From Bacillus sp. FJAT-28004 (lineage in GTDB: Bacteria > Bacillota > Bacilli > Paenibacillales > Paenibacillaceae): DNA of 64,000 nucleotides. The stretch is from positions 131,969-195,968 of the forward strand of contig NZ_LGHP01000002.1 in NCBI RefSeq assembly GCF_001280845.1, written 5' to 3'. Both the position numbers and the translations under genes were made by a program. The notes below the pieces were generated by a model, which searched no databases, had not been told where the DNA came from, and saw nothing but the letters and a program-made list of their open reading frames with translations. Positions 51,081 through 59,516 of this stretch are shown piece after piece (the stretch's first letter is position 1; the number at the start of each line of letters is the position of its first letter).

Positions 51081-52319
51081 TTGAAAAAACGCAAAGATAT
51101 GCTGGCGATGCTCGCTTGTTGCGCACTATTAGTTATTGGTGCCGTAGGAATGGAGTGGTTGAAAGCCGAGAAGCCATTGAAGCCGATCGCGATCGTGACC
51201 ACGTTCAAGGGCGATCCGATGACAAGCCGCGCTTTTACTTGGCACAGCACGAATTTGAAGGCTGCTGCAATTGTTCAGTTAATTAAAGGAGATATTAAGA
51301 ATGATTGGGATAAGGCACAAGTTATTACCTTTACTGGCGTAACTTCTGAGCTTGATCTAGGCGATGGAGTCAAGCATGCTGTCCATAAAGCAGAGGCAAT
51401 CGGGCTTGAACCGGGGACGGTCTACACTTACCGAGTAGGCAGCGGGGAAGAGAAGGCATGGAGCGATTCAGCTGTATTTGAGACGGAGTCAAATGAGAAT
51501 ACTGCATTTACTTTCATTAACGTTGCAGATTCGCAAGGCGTTACGGAGCAAGATTTTGAGCTGTGGGGAAATACATTAGACAAGGCGTTTGCTGCTTTTC
51601 CGAGTGCAGCATTTATCGTTCATAATGGTGATTTGACAGAGGACCAGGCGGATGAGAAGGCATGGACTCATTTATTCGCAAAAGCTAGCAAGTGGGTAAC
51701 CCGGGTTCCTTTTATGCCGGTTACGGGTAATCACGATGAGGTAGACGGAGACGCCGAGCAGTTCGTATCCCATTTCAACGTCCCTGCTAATGGTGCAGAG
51801 GGCTCTACTTCAGGCACGACCTATTCGTTTGATTACGGGTCTGTACATTTTATTGTTTTAAACTCTGAGTCGAATATTATGGAGCAGACAAAATGGCTGC
51901 GAAACGATCTGGCTAGTACGGATAAGCCATGGAAAATCGTCGCTGTCCATAAGGGGCCTTACGGTGGCAATACATATAAAAAGGTAAAGGACTGGTCCAA
52001 GGTTTTCGATGAGTTTGAGGTAGATTTGGTGCTGCAGGGCCACAACCATGAATATTCGCGTTCCTATCCATTACGGGATGGAGAAATCGTCGGCGACGGC
52101 GAGGCCGCCGTTCATAATCGTGAGGGTACGGTCTATGTCGTGACGAATACGTCAGGACCGAAATTTAACGAAAAGAAGGAGGATCAATTCTATCACAAGG
52201 TACATTTTCAGAATGAGCAGCAAATGTTCGCAGGAATTACGGTTAATGGGGAAACATTAACCTATCAGGCCTATGATGTGTCAGGAAAGAAGCGGGATGA
52301 GTTTGTGATTCAGCACTAA
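51081..52319 (+). CDS. purple-acid-phosphatase-like metallophosphoesterase, exported or membrane-anchored
   Basis: This 412-residue protein has a hydrophobic N-terminal segment (MLAMLACCALLVIGAVGM) that is a signal or anchor. A fibronectin-like domain of about 110 residues follows. The calcineurin-type core has NVADSQG, VHNGDLTED, TGNHDEVDG and LQGHNHEYSRSYP metal ligands. It hydrolyses phosphate esters outside the membrane. TTG 51081 is used since GGAAGGAGAGG lies just upstream. It is the first gene of an operon with a response regulator and kinase. Confidence 0.87.
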   Translation: MKKRKDMLAMLACCALLVIGAVGMEWLKAEKPLKPIAIVTTFKGDPMTSRAFTWHSTNLKAAAIVQLIKGDIKNDWDKAQVITFTGVTSELDLGDGVKHAVHKAEAIGLEPGTVYTYRVGSGEEKAWSDSAVFETESNENTAFTFINVADSQGVTEQDFELWGNTLDKAFAAFPSAAFIVHNGDLTEDQADEKAWTHLFAKASKWVTRVPFMPVTGNHDEVDGDAEQFVSHFNVPANGAEGSTSGTTYSFDYGSVHFIVLNSESNIMEQTKWLRNDLASTDKPWKIVAVHKGPYGGNTYKKVKDWSKVFDEFEVDLVLQGHNHEYSRSYPLRDGEIVGDGEAAVHNREGTVYVVTNTSGPKFNEKKEDQFYHKVHFQNEQQMFAGITVNGETLTYQAYDVSGKKRDEFVIQH

Positions 52320-52333
52320 TGAGGGGGATGGGC

Positions 52334-53041
52334 ATGGAAGATACGATCTTGGTCGTCGAGGATGAACGAAAAATCGCCAGACTGCTGCAAATCGAGCTGG
52401 AGAGTGAGGGGTATCGCGTGCTGCTGGCTGAAAGTGGAACGGATGGATGGTCTGTCTTTCGCGAAGGAGGGATCGATCTTATTCTATTGGACGTTATGTT
52501 GTCGGGCATTAGCGGCATCGAGTTGCTGCGGCGTATACGCACACTAGACAGCAATACTCCGATTCTGTTGTTGACCGCCAAAAGCTCTGTCGAGGATAAA
52601 GTATCGGGTCTTGATCTTGGCGCCAATGATTATGTAACCAAACCGTTCGAGATCGAGGAGCTACTTGCTCGAATACGCACGGCACTCAGAACTTCGACGC
52701 GCTCGAATATCGGGGGAACTGCTCAAGATATTTCCGAAGGCTGGCTTGAAGCTGATGATTTGCGGCTTAATCCGCTGACGAGAGAAGTTCTGCGCAGCGA
52801 TCGCAGTATCGAGTTAACGCATCGCGAGTTTGATTTGTTAGCGTACTTACTCCGCAACAAAAAGCTGGTGCTAAATCGCGATCAGATTTTAGCCGAAGTA
52901 TGGGGCTATGAATACGCTGGCAATACGAATGTCGTTGATGTCTACATAAGGTATGTTCGAAAAAAAGTCGATGAAGGCTTTGGTCATGAGCTTATCCATA
53001 CTGTCAGAGGTATCGGATATGTTCTGAAGGATAAGCCATGA
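52334..53041 (+). CDS. OmpR/PhoB-family response regulator
   Basis: This 235-residue regulator has the receiver phospho-acceptor Asp53 in LLDVMLSG, the Lys in VTKPFEIEE, and a C-terminal winged helix (ELTHREFDLLAYLLRNKKLV, then GYEYAGNTNVVDVYIRYVRKKV). ATG 52334 follows GAGGGGG at 6 bases. It overlaps the kinase gene by four bases. It may be controlled by, or bind to, the boxes at 50985 or 54438/55097. Confidence 0.93.
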   Translation: MEDTILVVEDERKIARLLQIELESEGYRVLLAESGTDGWSVFREGGIDLILLDVMLSGISGIELLRRIRTLDSNTPILLLTAKSSVEDKVSGLDLGANDYVTKPFEIEELLARIRTALRTSTRSNIGGTAQDISEGWLEADDLRLNPLTREVLRSDRSIELTHREFDLLAYLLRNKKLVLNRDQILAEVWGYEYAGNTNVVDVYIRYVRKKVDEGFGHELIHTVRGIGYVLKDKP

Positions 53042-54423
53042 AACTGAGAAGCAAAATATATTTGTATTCGTCAGTCTTATTCGCGGGGCTTCTAATTGCC
53101 GCCAACGTTTCGGTGTATTTTGTTTTTTACAAAGTGACGATCAATCGGGAGCTGGGGCAATTGGCCGCAGAGACGACTCAGGCAGCTGATGTAATCCGGA
53201 CTTCGGATAATCGATTGACGACGGTAGAGCTGCTCCGTGCCTATGTTCCGCTTGATGGAATGATTAATGTTATAACGGAAGCGAACCCTGGCAACGAGCC
53301 TATGGTAACCTCAGCTTCCGAGACGGAGCTGAGCTTGCGCAAGCCCGTTTTTTATTCGGAGCGTCAGGTTGAATGGATAAGCATCGAAGGCAAAAGCTAT
53401 GGGTTCGTTTCTATTCCAGTCCTTGCATCGGACGGTGGGGTTGTAAATGTGCAAGTTGTGCAAAACATGGAAGAACAGATCGCTTTGCTGCGCCTGCTGC
53501 GGCTTGTTCTAGTTGTCGTGTCCGCGGCTGTTGTGGTTATCGCTTTATTATCCAGCGGGCTGCTAGGGAGCTTGATTATGAGGCCGATCGCAGCGATGAC
53601 CGGCACGATGAAGGAAGTTGCACGAAGCGGCCGATTCGTAAAGCTGGAGCAGAATGGTCGTTCCAAGGATGAACTGATGCAAATGGGTGAAACCTTTAAC
53701 GAGATGATCGGGTTATTGGAGAACAGCTTTGCAAGGCAAGAAATGTTTGTCGCAGGTGCTTCTCATGAACTGAAGACGCCGCTTACGATTATTGAAAGCT
53801 ATTCCAGCTTGTTGAAGCGCAGAGGCCTCGATCGCCCCGATCTGTTTCTGGAATCGGTGGAGGCTATCCACTCTGAAGCTGTAAGAATGAAAGGAATGAC
53901 CGAGCAATTGCTGCTGCTCGCGATCCCACATCGGCAATGGAAGCTGGCTATGGAAACAATGGATCTGCTGCCATTCGCGGAGCAAGCGGTATCCAGCTTT
54001 AGGCGCGCCTATAATCGGGAAGTTGTTGTGCAAGATTTTGCAGGAGCTCCAGTAACCATCATGACGGACGCTGATAAATTGAAGCAGCTATTATTTATAT
54101 TGCTCGATAACGCACGCAAATATAGCAGCGGCACGATATTCGTCCAAATAGATGTCGACACTAACGGTGCTGGTTGTATTCGGGTCGTTGATAGCGGCAT
54201 CGGCATTTCGCAGGAAGAATTACCGCATGTGTTTGAGCAATTTTACAGAGTAGATGAAGCTCGGAATAGAGGCACGGAAACGGTTGGAGGAGCGGGTCTT
54301 GGATTGTCGCTGGCCAAAGAAATCACGTTTGCCTTAGGAGCCCATATCTCACTTGAAAGCGTTGAAGGCAAAGGGACTTCAGCTGTCGTCTCCTTTCCTA
54401 AGACAAATTCAGCAGTGAGGTGA
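53038..54423 (+). CDS. sensor histidine kinase with HAMP domain
   Basis: This 461-residue kinase has spans near residues 9-30 and 155-178 around a sensor domain, a HAMP linker, the H box ASHELKTPLTI with His243, and ATPase boxes in LLDNARKYS, DSGIGI and GAGLGLSLAKE. It is coupled to the response regulator. PepSY genes follow within 75 bp, a common arrangement in which PepSY proteins restrain or report on envelope proteases. Confidence 0.93.
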   Translation: MKLRSKIYLYSSVLFAGLLIAANVSVYFVFYKVTINRELGQLAAETTQAADVIRTSDNRLTTVELLRAYVPLDGMINVITEANPGNEPMVTSASETELSLRKPVFYSERQVEWISIEGKSYGFVSIPVLASDGGVVNVQVVQNMEEQIALLRLLRLVLVVVSAAVVVIALLSSGLLGSLIMRPIAAMTGTMKEVARSGRFVKLEQNGRSKDELMQMGETFNEMIGLLENSFARQEMFVAGASHELKTPLTIIESYSSLLKRRGLDRPDLFLESVEAIHSEAVRMKGMTEQLLLLAIPHRQWKLAMETMDLLPFAEQAVSSFRRAYNREVVVQDFAGAPVTIMTDADKLKQLLFILLDNARKYSSGTIFVQIDVDTNGAGCIRVVDSGIGISQEELPHVFEQFYRVDEARNRGTETVGGAGLGLSLAKEITFALGAHISLESVEGKGTSAVVSFPKTNSAVR

Positions 54424-54437
54424 ATAGGCTAACATTC

Positions 54438-54465
54438 TCATTAAATTGTAATGTTAAACATGTAA
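54438..54465 (+). promoter_or_regulatory. phased box before the first PepSY gene
   Basis: An 18-base core (54438-54455) matches the sequence at 55097-55114 at 16 positions: TCAT, AAATT and TAATGTT blocks are shared. TCAT and TAATG start 11 bp apart. It is the likely operator for the adjacent response regulator. Confidence 0.6.
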
Positions 54466-54496
54466 GCTATGGCAAAAAGGGATTGGCGGGGAAAAT

Positions 54497-55087
54497 ATGA
54501 CTACTCGAAAGAACAGTTGGATTAGGTGGGCGGCGGCGCTGTTATTGCTTGCAGCGGTGCTGGGGATTACCGCATTATGGAGGTGGGATACCAATAAAGA
54601 TAGCCAAGTCTCGGAAGAAGCTGCACGCCAAACCGTACTCCATTATTATAAAGGGGATATCTTGGACGTAGCCGAGCAGGGAGACGGCTATGTGATCCAA
54701 TTGAAAAACAAGCAAGGACTCTATGAGTTGAAGGTTGATCGGAATCAAGCAGTAATCGCTTCTATCCGAATGCTTGAGCGGTATCCGGACTCGAATCAAG
54801 ATCCTACTCCTGCTCCGCCGCTAGTTGAAGCAACACCTTCGCCAAATCCGTCGCCAACGTCTAATCCTTCTGTAATATTGACGGAAAAGGAAGCTTCCGA
54901 TACGGCACTCAAAAAGGTAAAGGGTAGCGTAAAGGAAGTCGAACTGGAGGACTCGAGGGGCAAGTGGTATTATTTCGTTGAAATAGAAACCGCAGACGGA
55001 CGGGAAGCGACCGTACAACTGCATGCAGCATCTGGTTCTGTCGTATCCGTTACATGGGATGATGACGATCAATCTAATGATGATTAA
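54497..55087 (+). CDS. PepSY-domain membrane-anchored protein (first)
   Basis: This 196-residue protein has an N-terminal signal anchor (WAAALLLLAAVLGITALW). A proline/serine linker (PTPAPPLVEATPSPNPSP) leads to a PepSY domain at about residues 130-190 (SDTALKKVKGSVKEVELE, then KWYYFVEIETADG). PepSY domains inhibit secreted peptidases or bind peptides. GGCGGGG precedes ATG. It is expressed after the kinase gene. Confidence 0.82.
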   Translation: MTTRKNSWIRWAAALLLLAAVLGITALWRWDTNKDSQVSEEAARQTVLHYYKGDILDVAEQGDGYVIQLKNKQGLYELKVDRNQAVIASIRMLERYPDSNQDPTPAPPLVEATPSPNPSPTSNPSVILTEKEASDTALKKVKGSVKEVELEDSRGKWYYFVEIETADGREATVQLHAASGSVVSVTWDDDDQSNDD

Positions 55088-55096
55088 CTTATTTTA

Positions 55097-55123
55097 TCAT
55101 CAAATTCTAATGTTGCTGTAATG
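55097..55123 (+). promoter_or_regulatory. phased box before the second PepSY gene
   Basis: It shares 16 of 18 bases with the box at 54438. TCAT (55097), TAATG (55108) and TAATG (55119) are each 11 bp apart, fitting an OmpR-family binding site. Confidence 0.62.
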
Positions 55124-55192
55124 GTTCTCTTAGATTACACGGGTAAAGTGTAGAAGTAAGAAGAGAATAGCCATTAGAGAGGATGGACTTGA

Positions 55193-55837
55193 ATGAAAAA
55201 GAAAAGCATCATTATCGGATTAGCAGTCATCGCTGTACTTGGAGGAGCGGGAGCAGCAGTAGCTGCGGAATCGACTGGAACCTACATTGGCAAAGAGAAG
55301 GCTACGGCGATCGTACTCAAAGCTGTACCCGGTCATATAACGGAAGTGGAGCTGGATCGCGAACATATGACAGCTATTTATGAAATTGAAGTTCGCAAGT
55401 CAGACGGTACGGGGAGAGAGGTCGATATCGACGTGGATGCCGTAACAGGCAAGGTCGTTTCGATACATGAAGATGACGATGATGATGATAGAAAACAAAC
55501 TTCATCGACTCCGTCCACATCATCCAATCCTTCCGATACTTCAACTGGCAGTGGAAAAGAAATAACGGTTGAGCAAGCGAAGAAACTGGCAGTTGCTGAG
55601 GTTAAAGGCGACGTCGTGAACACGAAAACCGAATGGGACGATGGCATGAAGAAAATCGAAGTGAAGATTAAAACAAGCAAGGGGATTGCCGAGGTGGAAC
55701 TCGCTGCGCTTAGCGGCAAGCTGATCTCAATCGATTATGATGACGACCTAAATGACGATGACGATTATAACGATGATGACCAAGATGATCAAGACGATCA
55801 AGACGATCAAGACGATGATCAAGATGACAGAGATTAA
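55193..55837 (+). CDS. secreted protein with two PepSY domains and an Asp-rich tail
   Basis: This 214-residue protein has a signal peptide (IIGLAVIAVLGGAGAAVAA) and two PepSY-like repeats at about residues 35-95 and 120-180. A C-terminal run of about 35 residues is almost only Asp, Gln and Asn (DDDDYNDDDQDDQDDQDD). The acidic tail could bind Ca2+ or a cell-wall polymer. The DNA there is a GAT/GAC/CAA repeat. Start ATG 55193 follows GAGAGGATGG. Confidence 0.83.
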   Translation: MKKKSIIIGLAVIAVLGGAGAAVAAESTGTYIGKEKATAIVLKAVPGHITEVELDREHMTAIYEIEVRKSDGTGREVDIDVDAVTGKVVSIHEDDDDDDRKQTSSTPSTSSNPSDTSTGSGKEITVEQAKKLAVAEVKGDVVNTKTEWDDGMKKIEVKIKTSKGIAEVELAALSGKLISIDYDDDLNDDDDYNDDDQDDQDDQDDQDDDQDDRD

Positions 55838-55896
55838 TGCTGAGCTTGGACACGATATTGGAATCATGTGTTGTAGATTATATATTTGAAAAATTG

Positions 55897-55940
55897 AAGG
55901 CACCTTTCCCAGATGATTGGGGAAGGTGCCTTGTTGTTTT
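55897..55940 (+). terminator. terminator after the PepSY genes
   Basis: AAGGCACCTTTCCC and GGGGAAGGTGCCTT form a long stem, followed by a T-rich tract. Confidence 0.9.
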
Positions 55941-56014
55941 TCAACTCCATAGAGAATGCCAACTGATTGTTCCATTCTTTTCTTTGCTCAAAAATTCTGT
56001 TATTATCAGGTTGA

Positions 56015-56036
56015 CTTATTAAACGCATTTAATAAG
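56015..56036 (+). promoter_or_regulatory. perfect dyad operator of the ROK repressor
   Basis: CTTATTAAA (56015-56023) and TTTAATAAG (56028-56036) are perfect inverted arms with a CGCA centre. TTGACT (-35-like) overlaps the left arm at 56011-56016. It sits 24 bp before the repressor gene, so autoregulation is likely. Confidence 0.65.
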
Positions 56037-56059
56037 CATGGTGCTATGAGGCGGTGATC

Positions 56060-57091
56060 ATGATGAATGAGTTGCTTGCAACTCCAAAAGAATTGAAGAA
56101 AGTGATCCTACATGGTATTCGTACAGCGCTTTTGGCAGAGGGGAGCGCAACGAAGGTTGAGCTCAGCCAGAAACTGGGAATCAGCTTCCCTACGATTAGT
56201 AAGTTCCTGACGCAAATGGAGAAAGACGGGGAGCTGCTATTAGTTGGTCTTGATCATTCTAGCGGTGGAAGAAGAGCAAAGAGATATACCTATAATCCAG
56301 AGTATATGCTCGGTTTGGCTATTTTTTTGGAAAAAACAGAAACAAACTATACTGTCTTTAATTGTTTAGGAGAAGTGAAAGAGCAAGGTCATACTTCGAG
56401 TGTCCTTATGGATGATGTTTTAAGTTTAACTAATCATATTGAAAACATCATTTTAAAATATCCTAAAATCAGTTCGATAGCCATTGGTGTTCCAGGATCG
56501 GTTAATAATGGTCGAATTATACATATTCCGAGCTACGAGCACTTTCATAATTTTGATTTGAAGGGGTACTTTGAAGAACGATTATCGATACCTGTAGTCG
56601 TAGAGAACGATATGAATGCAGCAGTCCTTGGTTACAATAAAAAGCATAATCAAGACAATCCCTCCTTAGTCTACTTGTATTTGGGTCAAAATGGTCCCGG
56701 TGCCGGCATTATGATTAATGGTGATGTGGTGCGAGGAAGTACTTTTTTCTCTGGGGAAGTCTCATTCGTTCCTCAGTATGATGACAAAAACTTTCTGCAA
56801 GCTTTGGACAGTGGGAGCGGAACGGAAACAGCAAATCAACATGAAGAGAAAAAGATTGATGCTATTAGTCGGTTGGTAGCTTCTTTTACAGCGACAATAA
56901 ACCCTCACACGATTATTTTTTACAACGATGAAATAAACACGTCATTTAAAGACAAAGTAGCACTAAGAAGCGCAGCGTACGTCCCGAAAGAACATTTGCC
57001 GGAGCTTACAACAAGCGATTGGAAACAGGATTATTTACACGGATTAAAGCATCTTGGACTTGATCTAATGATCTCTAGAGCGAAGATTTAG
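56060..57091 (+). CDS. ROK-family (NagC/XylR-like) transcriptional repressor
   Basis: This protein of 343 residues has an N-terminal winged helix (GSATKVELSQKLGISFPTIS, residues ~28-47). The ROK body follows: SIAIGVPGSVNNGRI, VENDMNAAVLGY and LGQNGPGAGIMING. The usual ROK Cys-rich zinc motif is missing (FVPQYDDKNF in that place), as in some XylR-type members. ATG 56060 is used. The acetyltransferase gene follows, so the operon probably handles a maltose- or glucoside-type sugar. The perfect dyad upstream is its probable operator. Confidence 0.85.
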   Translation: MMNELLATPKELKKVILHGIRTALLAEGSATKVELSQKLGISFPTISKFLTQMEKDGELLLVGLDHSSGGRRAKRYTYNPEYMLGLAIFLEKTETNYTVFNCLGEVKEQGHTSSVLMDDVLSLTNHIENIILKYPKISSIAIGVPGSVNNGRIIHIPSYEHFHNFDLKGYFEERLSIPVVVENDMNAAVLGYNKKHNQDNPSLVYLYLGQNGPGAGIMINGDVVRGSTFFSGEVSFVPQYDDKNFLQALDSGSGTETANQHEEKKIDAISRLVASFTATINPHTIIFYNDEINTSFKDKVALRSAAYVPKEHLPELTTSDWKQDYLHGLKHLGLDLMISRAKI

Positions 57092-57141
57092 AACGGATTA
57101 TTTTTGGAAAAAGAGAGAAATTCGAAATGGAGTGGTACGGA

Positions 57142-57702
57142 ATGAAAACAGAAAAAGAGAAAATGTTGAATGGAGAGCTTTATCTTGGAAGCGATCCGGA
57201 ATTACGAAAAGAATTTTTAAACGCTCGTAGATTAACACGGTTATTCAATCAAACACTTGAAACGGAAGTTGACAAAAGAACGGAGCTGCTCAAAGAATTA
57301 TTCGGTTCAACAGGGGAAAATCTATTCATCGAACCAACCTTACGTTGTGATTATGGCTACAACACACATATTGGTGAAAACTTTTATGCGAATTTTGATT
57401 GTGTATTTTTGGATGTGTGTGAAATACGGATCGGTGATAATTGTTTCCTTGCACCAGGGGTTCACATTTATACAGCAACTCACCCGTTGAATGCAAAGGT
57501 GCGCATAACGGGGCTAGAATATGGAAAACCGGTAAAGATCGGTCATAATGTCTGGATCGGCGGGAGATCCGTCATCAACCCTGGCGTTACAATTGGCAAT
57601 AATGTTGTGGTCGCTTCTGGTTCTGTTGTTACAAAAGACGTTCCAGACAATGTTCTAGTTGGCGGAAACCCTGCGAGAATCATTAAACAGATTGAGGAAT
57701 AG
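57142..57702 (+). CDS. maa: maltose O-acetyltransferase
   Basis: This protein of 186 residues is a hexapeptide-repeat acetyltransferase of the Maa/LacA type. The Mac N-terminal domain reads TEKEKMLNGELYLGSDPEL, and the left-handed beta-helix includes GENFYANFDCVFLDV, HPLNAKVRITGLEYGKPV and IGHNVWIGGRSVINPGVTIG. The catalytic His lies in TATHPLNA. It acetylates sugars such as maltose or glucose. ATG 57142 follows GGAGTGG. Confidence 0.92.
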   Translation: MKTEKEKMLNGELYLGSDPELRKEFLNARRLTRLFNQTLETEVDKRTELLKELFGSTGENLFIEPTLRCDYGYNTHIGENFYANFDCVFLDVCEIRIGDNCFLAPGVHIYTATHPLNAKVRITGLEYGKPVKIGHNVWIGGRSVINPGVTIGNNVVVASGSVVTKDVPDNVLVGGNPARIIKQIEE

Positions 57703-57716
57703 ATGAACTAATGAAC

Positions 57717-57769
57717 AAAGACCCGAAATGAAGTCACTTTGAAAAAAGTGTCCATCCTTCGGGTCTTTT
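57717..57769 (+). terminator. terminator after the ROK/maa operon
   Basis: AAAGACCCGAA and TTCGGGTCTTT form the outer stem; CACTT and AAGTG form an inner stem. TTT follows. Confidence 0.85.
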
Positions 57770-57843
57770 ACGTTTATAATCAGAAATATAAGAATAGCGA
57801 GGAAATTTCATATAACGACTAATTCATCCATGGAGGAACGAAA

Positions 57844-59457
57844 ATGGAACGGATAGATGCGTTTAACGGCTATGACCTTTCGGATATTGAAGAAAACAAG
57901 AGAAATCTATTAATCTTTGCTCTTCGTGGAGACCTAGCATCTTTGAAAGAACTGCTGAATGAAGATTCGGAGCTTGCTAACTGCGTTTGGGGATATTTTT
58001 CACCGATACACTTTGCCGTTAGGTCAGGGCACACTGACGCAGTCCAACTTTTATTGGAGCACGGAGCGGAATTAACCAAGAGTCCAATAGGATGGTCGGA
58101 CGATCTTTTGACAAAGGCAAAAGACCGAGGTTACGAAGAAATCGTAAATATTATAAATCAGCATCTTACACAAAATTATAATGTGTCACTTGGTGGCAGC
58201 GAACTTATGAAATTGATAACTAAGGGGCAGAAAGAGGAAGCTTTGAGGGTATTGGACACATCGCCGGAAATGATTCATTCAAGTGATGAGCGGGGAAATA
58301 CCCCTCTCCACTGGGCCGTGCTTACTCGGGATCTTCCGCTTATCGACAGCCTGATTCATAGAGGTGCGGATCTGCGCGCAAAGAGAATGGATGGGGCTAC
58401 ACCTTTGCAAGTTGTTTTCGAAGGGGATTACTGGTTTAGAAGCAATCGGGACTTGAGCGAGAAGGCAATGCGTAATGAATGGTTCCTCGGTGGATATTTG
58501 GTAGCTCGCGGGGCGGCATATGATATTTGGACGGCCTCCTCAATTGGTGATGCCGAGCAGGTTGCTTCCTTTCTACAAAAGGATCCATCGCTGGTTAATG
58601 CAAAAAACTCGGTAGGCAAAAGGCCATTGGGCTATGCGTCCAAATATGGGCATACCGTTACGGTTAAGCTCTTGCTAGAACAGGGAGCCGACCCGATTGC
58701 AGAAGAAAAAGATGCTCCGCATGGAAGTGCGCTATGGGCTGCCGCTAAGGGCAATTATGAGGACTGTGCCAAGCTGCTGCTGGAGTATGGAGCGGATCCG
58801 AACGGCGTAGTAGAATCCAGTGGTAATTGTCTATACATAGCCACAAGTAGAGGCAACCATTCATTGGCCAAATTGCTCTATACTTATGGGGCTTCGATGA
58901 GCCTTGATTCGGCCTGTTTTTTGGGAAGAGTGGATTTGGTAGGAGAGATCATTGCCGCTAATCCAGCCTTGGTTAATACAGGCGGTGACTACGGTCCGTT
59001 GTGTATGGCTGTGGGGGAGGGGCACAGGGAAATTGTCAAAATGCTAATACGCAGCGGTGCGGAATTAAATGGCCCGTGGTACGCCAATAATTACATGGGA
59101 TATGCCATTGATTCAGGAGCTGAAATGGTTAAGTTTCTATTAGAGTCGGGGGCTGACCCCAATCACTCAAATTGGTTAGGTGTTACCTATCTCCATAAAG
59201 CAGTCTATCTGGGAAACTTAGAGTTTGCTCAATTGCTCATTGAGTTCGGAGCTGACCTTAATGCTATCGATGAAGAATACAATTCTACGCCGCTCGGTTG
59301 GGCAGCGAAATATGGGAGAGTGGAGATGTTCCAGTATTTACTGACCAAAGGCGCAAATCGCGGCCTGCCAGTAGATCAATTGTGGTCACAACCACTTGCA
59401 TGGGCTAAACGGAGAGGACACACTGCCATAATCGATATTTTGGAGAGAAAAGTATAA
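57844..59457 (+). CDS. ankyrin-repeat protein
   Basis: This 537-residue soluble protein is built of roughly 14-16 ankyrin repeats of about 33 residues, for example GNTPLHWAVLTRDLPLIDSL, SALWAAAKGNYEDCAKLLLE and TYLHKAVYLGNLEFAQLLIE. No signal peptide, membrane span or catalytic motif is visible. Ankyrin arrays bind proteins or nucleic acid. It is a single gene (GGAGGAACG before ATG). Long ankyrin proteins are uncommon in Firmicutes, though known. Partner unknown. Confidence 0.85.
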   Translation: MERIDAFNGYDLSDIEENKRNLLIFALRGDLASLKELLNEDSELANCVWGYFSPIHFAVRSGHTDAVQLLLEHGAELTKSPIGWSDDLLTKAKDRGYEEIVNIINQHLTQNYNVSLGGSELMKLITKGQKEEALRVLDTSPEMIHSSDERGNTPLHWAVLTRDLPLIDSLIHRGADLRAKRMDGATPLQVVFEGDYWFRSNRDLSEKAMRNEWFLGGYLVARGAAYDIWTASSIGDAEQVASFLQKDPSLVNAKNSVGKRPLGYASKYGHTVTVKLLLEQGADPIAEEKDAPHGSALWAAAKGNYEDCAKLLLEYGADPNGVVESSGNCLYIATSRGNHSLAKLLYTYGASMSLDSACFLGRVDLVGEIIAANPALVNTGGDYGPLCMAVGEGHREIVKMLIRSGAELNGPWYANNYMGYAIDSGAEMVKFLLESGADPNHSNWLGVTYLHKAVYLGNLEFAQLLIEFGADLNAIDEEYNSTPLGWAAKYGRVEMFQYLLTKGANRGLPVDQLWSQPLAWAKRRGHTAIIDILERKV

Positions 59458-59516
59458 ACGGATAGGAACGATTTCGATATATTTGTGAAAATTGGGATAG
59501 GAGGTGCGACAATCAT

